Origin: Buchnera aphidicola (Ceratovacuna keduensis)
GTDB lineage: Bacteria; Pseudomonadota; Gammaproteobacteria; Enterobacterales; Enterobacteriaceae
Reading direction: 5' to 3'
Length of the DNA stretch: 64,000 nucleotides
NCBI RefSeq assembly: GCF_039372665.1
Contig: NZ_CP134994.1
Span: forward strand, 310,001-374,000
A model generated the notes under the pieces. It had not been told where the DNA came from. It saw only the letters and a program-made list of their open reading frames with translations, and did not search any database. The position numbers and the translations under genes are program-made. Of the stretch, positions 19,134-28,720 are shown in pieces. Numbering within the stretch: the stretch's first letter is position 1; each line of letters begins with the position of its first letter.

Positions 19134-21092
19134 TTATTTTTTTTTATTATACTTTTTTGTACTAATAAAATGTTTTTCTTGATCATAAAAAAAATTTTTA
19201 ATTAAAAAAAATAAAATAATTATAAAAGAAAAACTAAATATCCACAAAATTCTCCAAACTGCTGAAAAACCTAATAATATAGAAAAAAACCCTACATAAA
19301 AACCTATAGAAGTATTTTTAGGAATATTAAAACCATTATTATTTTTAACATATCCAGCATTTTTAACATTTTTATTTTCCCAAAATTGATCTATTTTCTT
19401 AACTTTTGGATAAAACATAAAATTATAATGCTTTGGAGGAGAAGATGTAGACCATTCTAAAGTTCTTCCATTCCAAGGATCAGATAAATTAATATTTTTA
19501 CATTTTTTTTTAAAAGATACTATAAATTGAATAATTTGAAACATTATTCCAATAAAAATTAAAACAACACCTAATAAAGAAATAAATAAAAGATTATGAA
19601 ATTCAAAATCTATATTTTGACTTATTCTTCTTGTCATTCCAAAAAAACCTAACAAATAAACTGGAATAAAAGTTACAAAAAAACCTATTATCCAAAAATA
19701 AAAGGATATTTTTCCAAATTTTTCATCTAATGTAAAACCAAACATTTTAGGAAACCAATAATTTATTCCAGCAAAGCATCCAAATACTACACCACCTATA
19801 ATAACATTATGAAAATGAGCTACTAAAAATAAACTATTGTGTAAAATAAAATCTGCAGCAGGTAATGATAATATTACTCCAGACATACCTCCTATAGAAA
19901 ATGTTATGATAAATCCAATAGTCCATAACATAGAAGAGTGCATTTTTATATTTCCTTTATACATAGTAAATATCCAATTAAAAACTTTTACTCCAGTAGG
20001 AATTGCTATTATCATAGTAGCTATTCCAAAAAAAGTATTTACACTATATCCTGACCCCATAGTAAAAAAATGATGAGCCCATACTACAAAAGACAATAAT
20101 GTAATAGACAAACTAGCCCACACTAATGAATTATATCCAAACAAATGTTTTCTTGAAAAAGTAGAAACTATTTCTGAAAAAATTCCAAAAGCTGGTAGAA
20201 TTAATATATATACTTCAGGATGACCCCAAATCCAAATTAAATTTATATACATCATTGGGTTTCCACCTAAATCATTTGTAAATATATGAAATCCAAAATA
20301 TCTATCTAAAGTAAGTAATAATATTGTTGCCGTTAAAACAGGAAATGAAGATACTATTAAAATACTAGAACATAAAGATGTCCAAGTAAATATTGGCATT
20401 TTAAATAATGTCATACCAAAAGTACGCATTTTTAAAATTGTAACTATAAAATTTATTCCAGTTAATAAAGTTCCTATTCCAGAAATTTGTAAGCTCCATA
20501 TCCAATAATCTATTCCAACTCCAGGACTATATTTTATTTCTGATAAAGGAGGATATGACAACCATCCTGCAGATGCAAACCTTCCTACAAATAAGGAAAT
20601 ATTAACTAATATAGCTCCACTAACTGTTAACCAAAAACTTAAATTATTTAAAAATGGAAAAGCTAAATCTCTAGAACCTATTTGTAAAGGAACTACAAAA
20701 TTCATTAATCCTATTATTAATGGCATAGCAACAAAAAAAATCATTATGACTCCGTGAGCAGTAAATATTTGATCATAATGATAAGATGGAAGAAATCCAC
20801 TTTTATTAAATATATTTTGCTGATATGAAGATAAAAATTGTTGACTTTTCATCATAATAGCATCAATAAATCCTCTAAAAAACATAATAATTCCTAATAT
20901 AATATACATTATTCCAATTTTTTTATGATCTACTGAAGTAATCCAATGTTCCCAAATATATTTCCATTTATTATATTTATTAATAAAATATATAGAAATA
21001 AAAAAAAATATACAAACAATAAAAAAAGTAAAAACTATTATAGGTTCATTAATAGGTATATCATTAAAAGTTAAATTTCCTAACATATTCAA
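19134..21092 (-). CDS. cyoB: Cytochrome bo3 ubiquinol oxidase subunit I
   Basis: A 652-residue catalytic subunit (663 in E. coli) with about 15 membrane helices. It holds heme b, heme o3 and CuB, reduces oxygen to water with electrons from ubiquinol and pumps protons. The ligands are in place: low-spin heme His in 'FTAHGVIM', the CuB His-Tyr pair in '[14 protein letters not shown]', adjacent His pair in 'WAHHFFTMG', and heme ligands in '[12 protein letters not shown]'. Sequence quality is high, so strong purifying selection acts on it. It begins 29 bases after cyoA. Confidence 0.98.
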   Translation of the reverse strand: MNMLGNLTFNDIPINEPIIVFTFFIVCIFFFISIYFINKYNKWKYIWEHWITSVDHKKIGIMYIILGIIMFFRGFIDAIMMKSQQFLSSYQQNIFNKSGFLPSYHYDQIFTAHGVIMIFFVAMPLIIGLMNFVVPLQIGSRDLAFPFLNNLSFWLTVSGAILVNISLFVGRFASAGWLSYPPLSEIKYSPGVGIDYWIWSLQISGIGTLLTGINFIVTILKMRTFGMTLFKMPIFTWTSLCSSILIVSSFPVLTATILLLTLDRYFGFHIFTNDLGGNPMMYINLIWIWGHPEVYILILPAFGIFSEIVSTFSRKHLFGYNSLVWASLSITLLSFVVWAHHFFTMGSGYSVNTFFGIATMIIAIPTGVKVFNWIFTMYKGNIKMHSSMLWTIGFIITFSIGGMSGVILSLPAADFILHNSLFLVAHFHNVIIGGVVFGCFAGINYWFPKMFGFTLDEKFGKISFYFWIIGFFVTFIPVYLLGFFGMTRRISQNIDFEFHNLLFISLLGVVLIFIGIMFQIIQFIVSFKKKCKNINLSDPWNGRTLEWSTSSPPKHYNFMFYPKVKKIDQFWENKNVKNAGYVKNNNGFNIPKNTSIGFYVGFFSILLGFSAVWRILWIFSFSFIIILFFLIKNFFYDQEKHFISTKKYNKKK

Positions 21093-21121
21093 AATATCTC
21101 CAAATATAAAAATTTTTAATG

Positions 21122-21988
21122 TTAATTTTTACAATTAAATTTTGATATAACATTATTTAATAAATTAGGATAAACATTAGAAAAATATTCTATTTCTCTA
21201 TTTTTTCTAGAAATTTGTAAACTATAAAAATTATTTATATTATTTAAAGAATTTTTAGATTTTTTTATATTTTTTATCCAATTAAAAAATTCATTATTGT
21301 TTTTAAAAACTATTGCAGAAAATTTCATTCCAGAAAAACCATTTCCACTATAATTTGCAGATAAACCTTTATATACACCAACATGATTAGCAATTAAGTA
21401 TAATTTTGTTTTAGCTCCAGGCATAGTATATATTTGACTTCCTAAACTAGGAATAAAAAAAGAATTCATAACAGATCCAGAAGTTAAATTAAATTTAATA
21501 GGAGTATTTACTGGAAATGATACTTCATTTATAGAAGCTATTTTATAATTAGGATAAATAAATAACCAACACCAATCTAAAGAAATTACATCAATTTCTA
21601 TAGTTTTATTAATACTATTAATATTCTTTCTTGGATCTAAATCTTTAGTAGAATTTATAGAAATAATAGATAGAAAAAAAATTATTATTATAGGAATTGT
21701 CCATATTATAGATTCTACAATATATGAATCTTTCCAATTAGGACTATAAATCTTATTTTTGTTATTTTCATTATATTTATAAACAAAAAATATTGTCATA
21801 AAAATAACAGGTATTATAACAAATAACATAGTAAAAAATAAAATTAAAATTAAATTATTTTCTTTTTCTCTTATATAACTATAATCATATATAAAAAATT
21901 TATATTTAATTTCAGAAATTATAATACTAAAAAATACAAAAAAAATGAATATTAATATATTAAATTTTTTTATCATAAAATTCCTCAA
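21122..21988 (-). CDS. cyoA: Cytochrome bo3 ubiquinol oxidase subunit II
   Basis: A 288-residue protein, shorter than E. coli CyoA (315) because the His/Met-rich C-terminal tail is absent. An N-terminal hydrophobic segment (about residues 8-25) and two further membrane helices precede a periplasmic cupredoxin-like domain with '[14 protein letters not shown]', '[18 protein letters not shown]' and '[14 protein letters not shown]'. The lipoprotein cysteine of E. coli CyoA has no counterpart: the first helix leads directly into 'SEIKYKFF'. It is the first gene of the cyo operon and divergent from clpP. Confidence 0.96.
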   Translation of the reverse strand: MRNFMIKKFNILIFIFFVFFSIIISEIKYKFFIYDYSYIREKENNLILILFFTMLFVIIPVIFMTIFFVYKYNENNKNKIYSPNWKDSYIVESIIWTIPIIIIFFLSIISINSTKDLDPRKNINSINKTIEIDVISLDWCWLFIYPNYKIASINEVSFPVNTPIKFNLTSGSVMNSFFIPSLGSQIYTMPGAKTKLYLIANHVGVYKGLSANYSGNGFSGMKFSAIVFKNNNEFFNWIKNIKKSKNSLNNINNFYSLQISRKNREIEYFSNVYPNLLNNVISKFNCKN

Positions 21989-22142
21989 AATTTACTTAAA
22001 AATACAAAAATTTTAAAAATATTATTAATAATATAAAATATATAACAATTATATAAAATATTTAAAAAAAATATAATTTTTAAATAATATAAATATTTTA
22101 TAATAAAAATATTATTATTTTTATAATAAAATATTTATATTA

Positions 22143-22202
22143 TTTTAATATACAATTATTTTATTATTTTTGATCTAAATAAAAAATAATTGTATATTAA
22201 AA
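22143..22202. promoter_or_regulatory. Perfect 20-bp inverted repeat overlapping a probable clpP promoter
   Basis: Arms 22143-22162 and 22183-22202 are exact reverse complements (TTTTAATATACAATTATTTT on the left), separated by a 20-base centre. TTGATC (22170-22175) and TATATT (22193-22198), 17 bases apart, form a sigma70-like promoter reading toward clpP, whose -10 lies inside the right arm. The element sits in the 244-base space between divergent cyoA and clpP. It could be an operator, a cruciform, or a leader/terminator hairpin for an upstream transcript; sequence alone does not decide. Confidence 0.55.
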
Positions 22203-22232
22203 ACTAACTTATTAATAAGAAAAATACAAAAA

Positions 22233-22844
22233 ATGTTTAAAATAAATAATAAAAATGTCTCAACAATAATACCAACTGTAATAGAAAAAACTAGTAGAGG
22301 AGATAGAGCATATGATATTTATTCTAGATTGTTAAAAGAAAGAATTATTTTTTTAACAGGAATTATAGATGATAATTTATCAAATAATATAATATCTCAA
22401 TTACTTTTTTTAGAATCTAAAAATATGAAAAAAGAAATTTATTTGTATATAAATTCTCCTGGTGGTTCAATAACTTCTGGTATGTCTATATATGATACGA
22501 TTCAATTCATAAAACCAGATGTAAATACAATATGTATAGGGCAAGCTTGTTCTATGGGAGCATTTATATTAACTACTGGAACTAGAGGAAAAAGATTTTC
22601 ATTACCTAACTCAAGAATTATGATACATCAACCAATTGGTCAATATAGAGGGCAAGCAACAGACATAGAAATACATGCTAATGAAATAATACTAATTAAA
22701 AAAAAAATAAATAAAATAATGTCTAAACATACAGGAAAAAATATTGAAGATATAGAAAAAGATACAGAAAGAGATTACTTTTTATCTTCTAAACAAGCTC
22801 TAAAATATGGATTAATAGATTATATATTAAAAAAAAGAAAATAA
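22233..22844 (+). CDS. clpP: ATP-dependent Clp protease proteolytic subunit
   Basis: A 203-residue serine protease (E. coli 207 with propeptide) that forms the double-heptamer chamber fed by ClpX. The triad is Ser107 (QACSMGAF), His132 (RIMIHQP) and Asp181 (ERDYFLS). The oxyanion motif '[18 protein letters not shown]' is intact. clpX follows on the same strand after 76 bases. tig, which precedes clpP in E. coli and other Buchnera, is absent at this place. Confidence 0.98.
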   Translation: MFKINNKNVSTIIPTVIEKTSRGDRAYDIYSRLLKERIIFLTGIIDDNLSNNIISQLLFLESKNMKKEIYLYINSPGGSITSGMSIYDTIQFIKPDVNTICIGQACSMGAFILTTGTRGKRFSLPNSRIMIHQPIGQYRGQATDIEIHANEIILIKKKINKIMSKHTGKNIEDIEKDTERDYFLSSKQALKYGLIDYILKKRK

Positions 22845-22920
22845 TATAAAAATATTAAAAAATATTTTTCAACATTTTTATAATATTAAAAAATATTTTT
22901 TTTAAATAAAGGAACTAAAT

Positions 22921-24174
22921 ATGAAAGAAAAAATAAACAATAATATAAAAAAAAAATTATATTGTTCATTTTGTAATAAAAATCAAAAAGAAACAAAAAA
23001 ATTAATTATAGGAATAAATTCTTGTATATGTAATCAATGTATAAATACATTTTCAAAAATAATGAAAAAAGAAAAAAATAACATAAAAAAAAAAAAAAAA
23101 TATAAAAAAAAATATACTCCTATAAAAATAAAAAAAAAATTAGATAAATACATAGTAGGACAAGAAAAAGCAAAAAAAATATTATCTGTTGCTGTATATA
23201 ATCACTATAAAAAAAATGAATATATAAAAAAAAATAATAAAAAAAAAATAAAAATAGATAAAAGCAATATTTTATTAATAGGTCCTACAGGAAGCGGAAA
23301 AACTTTATTAGCTCAAACTTTATCAAAAATAATAAAAGTTCCATTTATAATATCAGATGCAACAACATTAACTGAAGCTGGATATGTAGGAGAAGATGTA
23401 GAAAATATAATATATAGATTATTACAAAGTTGTAATTTTAATATAAAAAAAGCTGAATCAGGAATAATATATATTGATGAAATAGACAAAATATCTAAAA
23501 AATCAGAAAATATGTCTATTACTAGAGATGTATCAGGAGAAGGAGTTCAACAATCTTTGCTAAAAATAATAGAAGGAACAGATGCACTAATATCTCCTAG
23601 TGGTGGTAGAAAACATCCTGATCAAAAATTAATAAAAGTAAATACATCAAAAATACTTTTTATTTTTGGAGGAACATTTTCAGGAATAAAAAAAATTATT
23701 TTAAATAGAATAAAAATAAAAAATAACTTTGGTTTTAATAAAATAGAAAAAAATATAAAAAAAATAACTAAAAAAAATATATTAGAAAAAATAAATACAA
23801 AAGATCTTATAAAATTTGGATTTATACCAGAATTTATAGGAAGAATAGCAATTATAACAATATTAAAAAAATTAAATAAAAAAGATTTAATAAAAATATT
23901 ATGTAAACCAAAAAATTCTTTAATAAAACAATATAAAGAACTATTCAAAATGGAAAAAATAAAATTAGAATTTTCAAAAAGAGCTATACAAGAAATAGCT
24001 AAAAAATCTATTTATATAAAAACTGGATCTAGAGGTCTTAGACTAATATTAGAAAAAATTTTATTAAACATTATGTATGATATTCCATCAAAAAAAAATA
24101 TAAAAAAAATATTAATTAACAAATCAGTTATAAGCAAAAGATCCTTACCAATATTAATAAGTAAAAAAATATAA
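22921..24174 (+). CDS. clpX: ATP-dependent Clp protease ATP-binding subunit ClpX
   Basis: A 417-residue AAA+ unfoldase (E. coli 424) that feeds ClpP. The N-terminal zinc-binding domain keeps all four cysteines (15, 18, 37, 40). Walker A is GPTGSGKT (121-128) and Walker B is IIYIDEID (182-189). Sensor regions '[10 protein letters not shown]' and '[13 protein letters not shown]' are present. The linker after the zinc domain is a Lys-rich stretch encoded partly by 16 consecutive A (23085-23100), which is in frame. AAATAAAGGA upstream of the ATG gives a good ribosome-binding site. Confidence 0.97.
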   Translation: MKEKINNNIKKKLYCSFCNKNQKETKKLIIGINSCICNQCINTFSKIMKKEKNNIKKKKKYKKKYTPIKIKKKLDKYIVGQEKAKKILSVAVYNHYKKNEYIKKNNKKKIKIDKSNILLIGPTGSGKTLLAQTLSKIIKVPFIISDATTLTEAGYVGEDVENIIYRLLQSCNFNIKKAESGIIYIDEIDKISKKSENMSITRDVSGEGVQQSLLKIIEGTDALISPSGGRKHPDQKLIKVNTSKILFIFGGTFSGIKKIILNRIKIKNNFGFNKIEKNIKKITKKNILEKINTKDLIKFGFIPEFIGRIAIITILKKLNKKDLIKILCKPKNSLIKQYKELFKMEKIKLEFSKRAIQEIAKKSIYIKTGSRGLRLILEKILLNIMYDIPSKKNIKKILINKSVISKRSLPILISKKI

Positions 24175-24299
24175 AAAAATTATCATATTGTAAAAAAAAA
24201 TGTTTAATTTATTTATTAACATTTTTATTAATAAAAAATAAAAATCATACCAAAAAATTCTCAGATCTTTTTATATTAAAAACTATTTTTTTTAAAATG

Positions 24300-24327
24300 T
24301 TGATGTATATCATTAATACTATAGAAT
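24300..24327 (+). promoter_or_regulatory. Possible sigma70-type promoter of lon
   Basis: TTGATG (24300-24305) and TAGAAT (24322-24327) are 16 bases apart and lie 27 bases before the lon ATG, with a purine-rich AAGAGAGA ribosome-binding site in between. AT-rich DNA produces such matches by chance, so this is only a candidate. Confidence 0.35.
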
Positions 24328-24353
24328 AACTATTAAAACTAAGAGAGAAATAT

Positions 24354-26711
24354 ATGAATTCTGAGTATAACAAAAAAATACAAATATCTTTGTTACCACT
24401 ACGAGATATAGTAGTATATCCAAACATGATAATATCATTATTTATTGGAAGAAAAAAATCAATAAAATGTATAAATAAAATTGTTAAAAATAAAGAAAAA
24501 ATATTTTTACTTACACAAAAAGATCCAAATGTAGAAAAACCTAAAGAAAAAGATCTATTTAAAATAGGAACTGTTGCAAAAATACTTCAAATATTGAAGT
24601 TACCTAATGGAACAATAAAAATTTTAGTAGAAGGTTTAAAAAGAGCTAAAATTTGTTCATTAAAAAAAAATGAAGAATATTTTTTAGCTAATATAAAATT
24701 TATAAAAAATAATGTAATAAAAGATGAAGAAAGTAAAGTTTTAATAAACACTTCTATAAAAAAATTTGAAGAATATATAAAATTAAATAAATTAATACAA
24801 TTAGAAATACTAAACAACATTAAAAAAATAAAAAATATAGAAAAATTATCAGATACAATTGCTTCATATATAAATTTAAAAGTAAAAGATAAACAAAACA
24901 TATTAGAAATGTCTAATTCTAAAAAAAGATTAGAACATATTATGGTAATAATGGAATCAGAAATAAACATTCTAAAAATAGAAAAGAAAATAAGAAATAG
25001 AGTAAAAAAACAAATGGAAAAAAGTCAAAAGGAATATTATTTAAATGAACAAATGAAAGCTATACAAAAAGAATTAAATGAAACAGAAGATGAAGTAAAT
25101 GAAGAAAAAATGTTATTAAAAAAAATAGCATTAATAAAAGCTCCTAAAGAAATAAAAAATAGAATAAAAATAGAACTAAAAAAACTTAAAACAATGCCAT
25201 ATATGTCATCAGAATCATCAGTTATAAAAAGTTATATAGATTGGATAATACAAGTTCCATGGGCTAAAAGAGGAAAAATAAAAAGAAATTTATTAATAGC
25301 TAAAAAAATATTAGATAAAGATCATTATGGATTAAAAAAAGTAAAAGAAAGAGTAATAGAATATTTAGCAGTACAATCTAGATCAAAAAAAATTAATGGA
25401 CCTATTTTATGTTTAGTAGGACCTCCTGGAGTAGGAAAAACATCTTTAGGACAATCTATAGCAAAAGCTACTGGAAGAAAATATATAAAAATGTCGTTAG
25501 GAGGAATAAGAGACGAAGCAGAAATTAGAGGACATAGAAAAACGTATGTAGGCTCTATGCCGGGAAAAATAATTCAAAAAATGTCAAAAGTAGGAGTAAA
25601 AAATCCACTATTTTTGTTAGACGAAATAGATAAAATTTCATATGATAATAGAACAGATCCATATTCTGCTTTATTAGAAGTTTTAGATCCTGAACAAAAT
25701 TTTGCATTTAATGATCACTATTTAGAAATAGATTATGATCTTTCAGAAGTAATGTTTATAGCTACCTCAAATACTTTAGATATACCATATGCATTATTAG
25801 ATAGAATGGAAATATTAAGATTATCAGGATATACAGAAGAAGAAAAATTACATATAGCAAAAAAACATATAATACCAAAACAAATAAAAAAAAATGTATT
25901 AAAAAAAAGTGAAATAGAAATAGAAAAAAATGTAATAACAAAAATAATAAGACATTATACAAAAGAAGCAGGAATAAGAAATTTAGAAAGAGAAATATCA
26001 AAAATATGTAGAAAAGTAGTAAAAAAATTATTATTAAATAAAAAAATAAAAAAAGTAAAAATAAATAATAAAAATGTAAAAAAATATTTAGGAATTAAAA
26101 AATTTGATTATGGAAAAATTTCTAAAAAAGATAAAATAGGACAAGTATCAGGTTTAGCTTGGACAGAAGTTGGAGGAGAATTATTAAACATAGAAGCAGC
26201 ATGTGTTCCTGGAAAAGGTAAACTTACTTATACTGGATCCTTAGGAAATGTAATGAAAGAATCTATACAAGCAGCATTAATAATAATAAGATCACAATCA
26301 AAAAAATTAGGAATAAAAAATAGTTTTTATGAAGATCATGACATACATGTACATGTTCCAGATGGAGCAACTCCAAAAGATGGTCCTAGTGCAGGAATAT
26401 CTATGTGCACTGCTATTACATCATGTTTAACAAAAAATCCTGTAAGATCTAATATAGCAATGACAGGAGAAATTACTTTACAAGGAAAAATATTAAATAT
26501 AGGAGGATTAAAAGAAAAACTTTTAGCAGCTCATAGAGGTGGAATAAAAAATGTATTAATACCTTATGAAAATAAAAGAGATCTAGAAAAAATACCAAAA
26601 AATATTTTGTTTGGATTAAAAATACATAAACTAAAAAAAGTTGAAGAAGTATTAATATTATCATTAAAAAATTTTCCATATAAAAATTTTAAAAATGCAA
26701 AAAAAAGATAA
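24354..26711 (+). CDS. lon: ATP-dependent protease Lon
   Basis: A 785-residue protein, E. coli Lon being 784. The N-terminal substrate-binding domain opens with 'LPLRDIVVYPNMI'. The AAA+ module has Walker A 'GPPGVGKTS' and Walker B 'LFLLDEIDKI'. The protease domain keeps the catalytic Ser679 (DGPSAG) and Lys722 (LKEKLL) at the same numbers as in E. coli. Lon degrades misfolded and short-lived proteins in the cytoplasm. It is one of the best-conserved proteins in the window. hupB and ppiD, which follow lon in E. coli, are not intact here. Confidence 0.98.
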   Translation: MNSEYNKKIQISLLPLRDIVVYPNMIISLFIGRKKSIKCINKIVKNKEKIFLLTQKDPNVEKPKEKDLFKIGTVAKILQILKLPNGTIKILVEGLKRAKICSLKKNEEYFLANIKFIKNNVIKDEESKVLINTSIKKFEEYIKLNKLIQLEILNNIKKIKNIEKLSDTIASYINLKVKDKQNILEMSNSKKRLEHIMVIMESEINILKIEKKIRNRVKKQMEKSQKEYYLNEQMKAIQKELNETEDEVNEEKMLLKKIALIKAPKEIKNRIKIELKKLKTMPYMSSESSVIKSYIDWIIQVPWAKRGKIKRNLLIAKKILDKDHYGLKKVKERVIEYLAVQSRSKKINGPILCLVGPPGVGKTSLGQSIAKATGRKYIKMSLGGIRDEAEIRGHRKTYVGSMPGKIIQKMSKVGVKNPLFLLDEIDKISYDNRTDPYSALLEVLDPEQNFAFNDHYLEIDYDLSEVMFIATSNTLDIPYALLDRMEILRLSGYTEEEKLHIAKKHIIPKQIKKNVLKKSEIEIEKNVITKIIRHYTKEAGIRNLEREISKICRKVVKKLLLNKKIKKVKINNKNVKKYLGIKKFDYGKISKKDKIGQVSGLAWTEVGGELLNIEAACVPGKGKLTYTGSLGNVMKESIQAALIIIRSQSKKLGIKNSFYEDHDIHVHVPDGATPKDGPSAGISMCTAITSCLTKNPVRSNIAMTGEITLQGKILNIGGLKEKLLAAHRGGIKNVLIPYENKRDLEKIPKNILFGLKIHKLKKVEEVLILSLKNFPYKNFKNAKKR

Positions 26712-26717
26712 AATAAT

Positions 26718-26743
26718 GCTGGCAAAAAAAAATAATTGCCAGC
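26718..26743. terminator. GC-containing hairpin just after lon
   Basis: GCTGGCAA (26718-26725) pairs perfectly with TTGCCAGC (26736-26743), with a 10-base loop, starting 6 bases after the lon stop. A stem with five G-C pairs is striking in this A/T background and suggests selection. There is no U-run directly after it, so it may be a weak terminator or an mRNA 3'-end stabiliser. Confidence 0.5.
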
Positions 26744-26816
26744 TAAGTTAACAAAAATATGTAATATATATGATAAAATACTAAAAAATATATTTTTTTT
26801 GATATTTTAAAAAAAA

Positions 26817-26891
26817 ATGATAAAAAATTTTTTAGTAAAAACAATTATAATAATTATTATTGCATCATTTATAATTAATAATTTTTTATAA
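26817..26891 (+). pseudogene. ppiD: Probable remnant of ppiD (membrane anchor only)
   Basis: A 24-codon open frame, MIKNFLVKTIIIIIIASFII followed by four residues and a stop. It resembles the N-terminal membrane anchor of PpiD, which in E. coli has a 'LVLKIIFGIIIVSFILTG' helix. It lies exactly where ppiD sits in other Buchnera, between lon and mdlA. No continuing periplasmic domain is visible. It could be chance hydrophobic AT-rich sequence, so the call is tentative. Confidence 0.35.
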
Positions 26892-26951
26892 TTATTAATT
26901 TTTATAAAAATAAAAATAATATAAAACAAATTTAAAAAACAGGATATTTTT

Positions 26952-28712
26952 GTGCAACTATTTTATAAACTAAATTGGTATTTTTTAAAAGAATGGAAAA
27001 AATATATTAGTGCTATAATCCTTCTAATTACAATATCTTTATTACAATTAATACCACCAAAATTAATGGGAATATTAATAGATACAATTATAAAAAAAAA
27101 ACATTCAAATGATAAAATCTTTTATATAGTATTATCAATATTTACTATATCTACTATAGTATACATATTAAGATATATGTGGAGAGTATTATTATTTGGT
27201 GCATCTTATAAATTAGCTATAAATCTTAGAAGTAAAATATATAAATTTTTAAGTAAACAAAATTCTGATTTTTATTTAAAAAATAAAATAGGTAATTTAA
27301 TTGCTAAATCTACTAATGATGTAGATAGAGTAGTATCTGCAGCAGGTGAAGGAGTATTGACATTAGTAGATTCTGTAGTAATTGGATCATTAGTATTAAT
27401 AGTAATGATATTTCAAATAAATTTTTATTTAACTATAATATCATTACTTCCTATGCCAATAATGGCTTATATAGTAAAAAAATATGGAGAAAAATTACAT
27501 AAAAAATTTAAAAAATCTCAAAATGCATTTTCAATTTTAAATAATAATACACAAGAAATTTTAACTAGTATAAGGATGATAAGATCATACGGATTAGAAA
27601 AAATCAAACTAAAAAAATTTAAAAAAGTAATAAAAAATGTTGGAAAAAAAAATATAGAAGTTTCTAAAGTAGATGCACTATTCGATCCTATAATACATAT
27701 TTCTATATCTATTTCTAATTTATTAGCAATAATATTAGGAGGAATATTAGTAATAGAAAATAAAATTACTCTTGGAGAATTAACTAGTTTTATTATGTAT
27801 TTAGGATTAATGATGTGGCCTATGTTAGCTTTAGCTTGGATGTTTAATATAGCAGAAAGAGGAAAAGTATCACTACTTAGAATACAAAAAATAATTAAAA
27901 CTAAAAAAGAAAAAAAAAAAAATTTTTCAAAATTTCCAAAATCACACAAGAATTTACAAATAAAAATATATAAATTTTGTTATAAAAATTCTAATAATAT
28001 AATTTTAAAAAATATTTATTTTAAAATAAAGTTAGGAAATACACTTGGAATATGTGGTCCAATAGGATCAGGAAAAACTACTTTATTGAATATAATACAA
28101 AACAATTTAAATTTAATAAAAGGGAAAATTCTTTATAACAATGTATGTATAAAAAATATTAAAAAAAAAGAATGGAAATCTAATTTATCAGTAGTAAATC
28201 AAAATAATTTTTTGTTTTCAGATACTATTGAAAATAATATTTTAATTGGTAATTCAAAATCTTCCAAAAAAGATGTAAAAAAAGTTTCAAAATTAGCATA
28301 TATACATAAAGATATATTGTCTTTTCCAAACAAATATAAAACTAAAATAGGAGAAAAAGGAATAATGTTATCTGGAGGACAAAAACAAAGATTGTCTATA
28401 GCTAGAGCATTATTAAATGATTCAAAAATAATAATATTAGATGACTCTTTATCTGCAGTAGATGGAAAAACAGAAAACAAAATATTAAAAAATTTAAAAA
28501 AAAATAAAGAAAAAAATAAAACAATAATATTAGTATCACATAAATTATCTACTTTAATTAATGCAGACAAAATAATAGTTTTAAAAAATGGAAGAATAGA
28601 TCAAATTGGAAATCATAAAGATTTGATAAAAGAAAAAAAATGGTATTATAAGATGTTTAAATATCAACAACTGAAAAAAAGATTAAAAAAAGAAACAAAC
28701 GAAAGAGATTAA
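26952..28712 (+). CDS. mdlA: ABC transporter, permease-ATPase half MdlA
   Basis: A 586-residue half-transporter: six membrane helices in the first ~300 residues, then an ATPase domain. Walker A is 'GPIGSGKTT', the signature 'LSGGQKQRLSIARALL', and Walker B 'IIILDDSLSAVD'; the H-loop His is in 'LVSHKLS'. The start is GTG at 26952, chosen because 'MQLFYKLNWYFLKEWKKY' aligns with known MdlA starts and ACAGGA lies upstream. It forms a heterodimer with MdlB, whose gene begins 8 bases after this one. The substrate is unknown; a multidrug or lipid exporter has been proposed for the family. Confidence 0.95.
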   Translation: MQLFYKLNWYFLKEWKKYISAIILLITISLLQLIPPKLMGILIDTIIKKKHSNDKIFYIVLSIFTISTIVYILRYMWRVLLFGASYKLAINLRSKIYKFLSKQNSDFYLKNKIGNLIAKSTNDVDRVVSAAGEGVLTLVDSVVIGSLVLIVMIFQINFYLTIISLLPMPIMAYIVKKYGEKLHKKFKKSQNAFSILNNNTQEILTSIRMIRSYGLEKIKLKKFKKVIKNVGKKNIEVSKVDALFDPIIHISISISNLLAIILGGILVIENKITLGELTSFIMYLGLMMWPMLALAWMFNIAERGKVSLLRIQKIIKTKKEKKKNFSKFPKSHKNLQIKIYKFCYKNSNNIILKNIYFKIKLGNTLGICGPIGSGKTTLLNIIQNNLNLIKGKILYNNVCIKNIKKKEWKSNLSVVNQNNFLFSDTIENNILIGNSKSSKKDVKKVSKLAYIHKDILSFPNKYKTKIGEKGIMLSGGQKQRLSIARALLNDSKIIILDDSLSAVDGKTENKILKNLKKNKEKNKTIILVSHKLSTLINADKIIVLKNGRIDQIGNHKDLIKEKKWYYKMFKYQQLKKRLKKETNERD

Positions 28713-28720
28713 ATTTATAT

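Noticed and set aside
27518-28570. Two minus-strand open frames of 123-143 codons inside mdlA
   Set aside because: They lie antisense to clear transmembrane and ATPase domains of an intact ABC transporter gene and have no family features.
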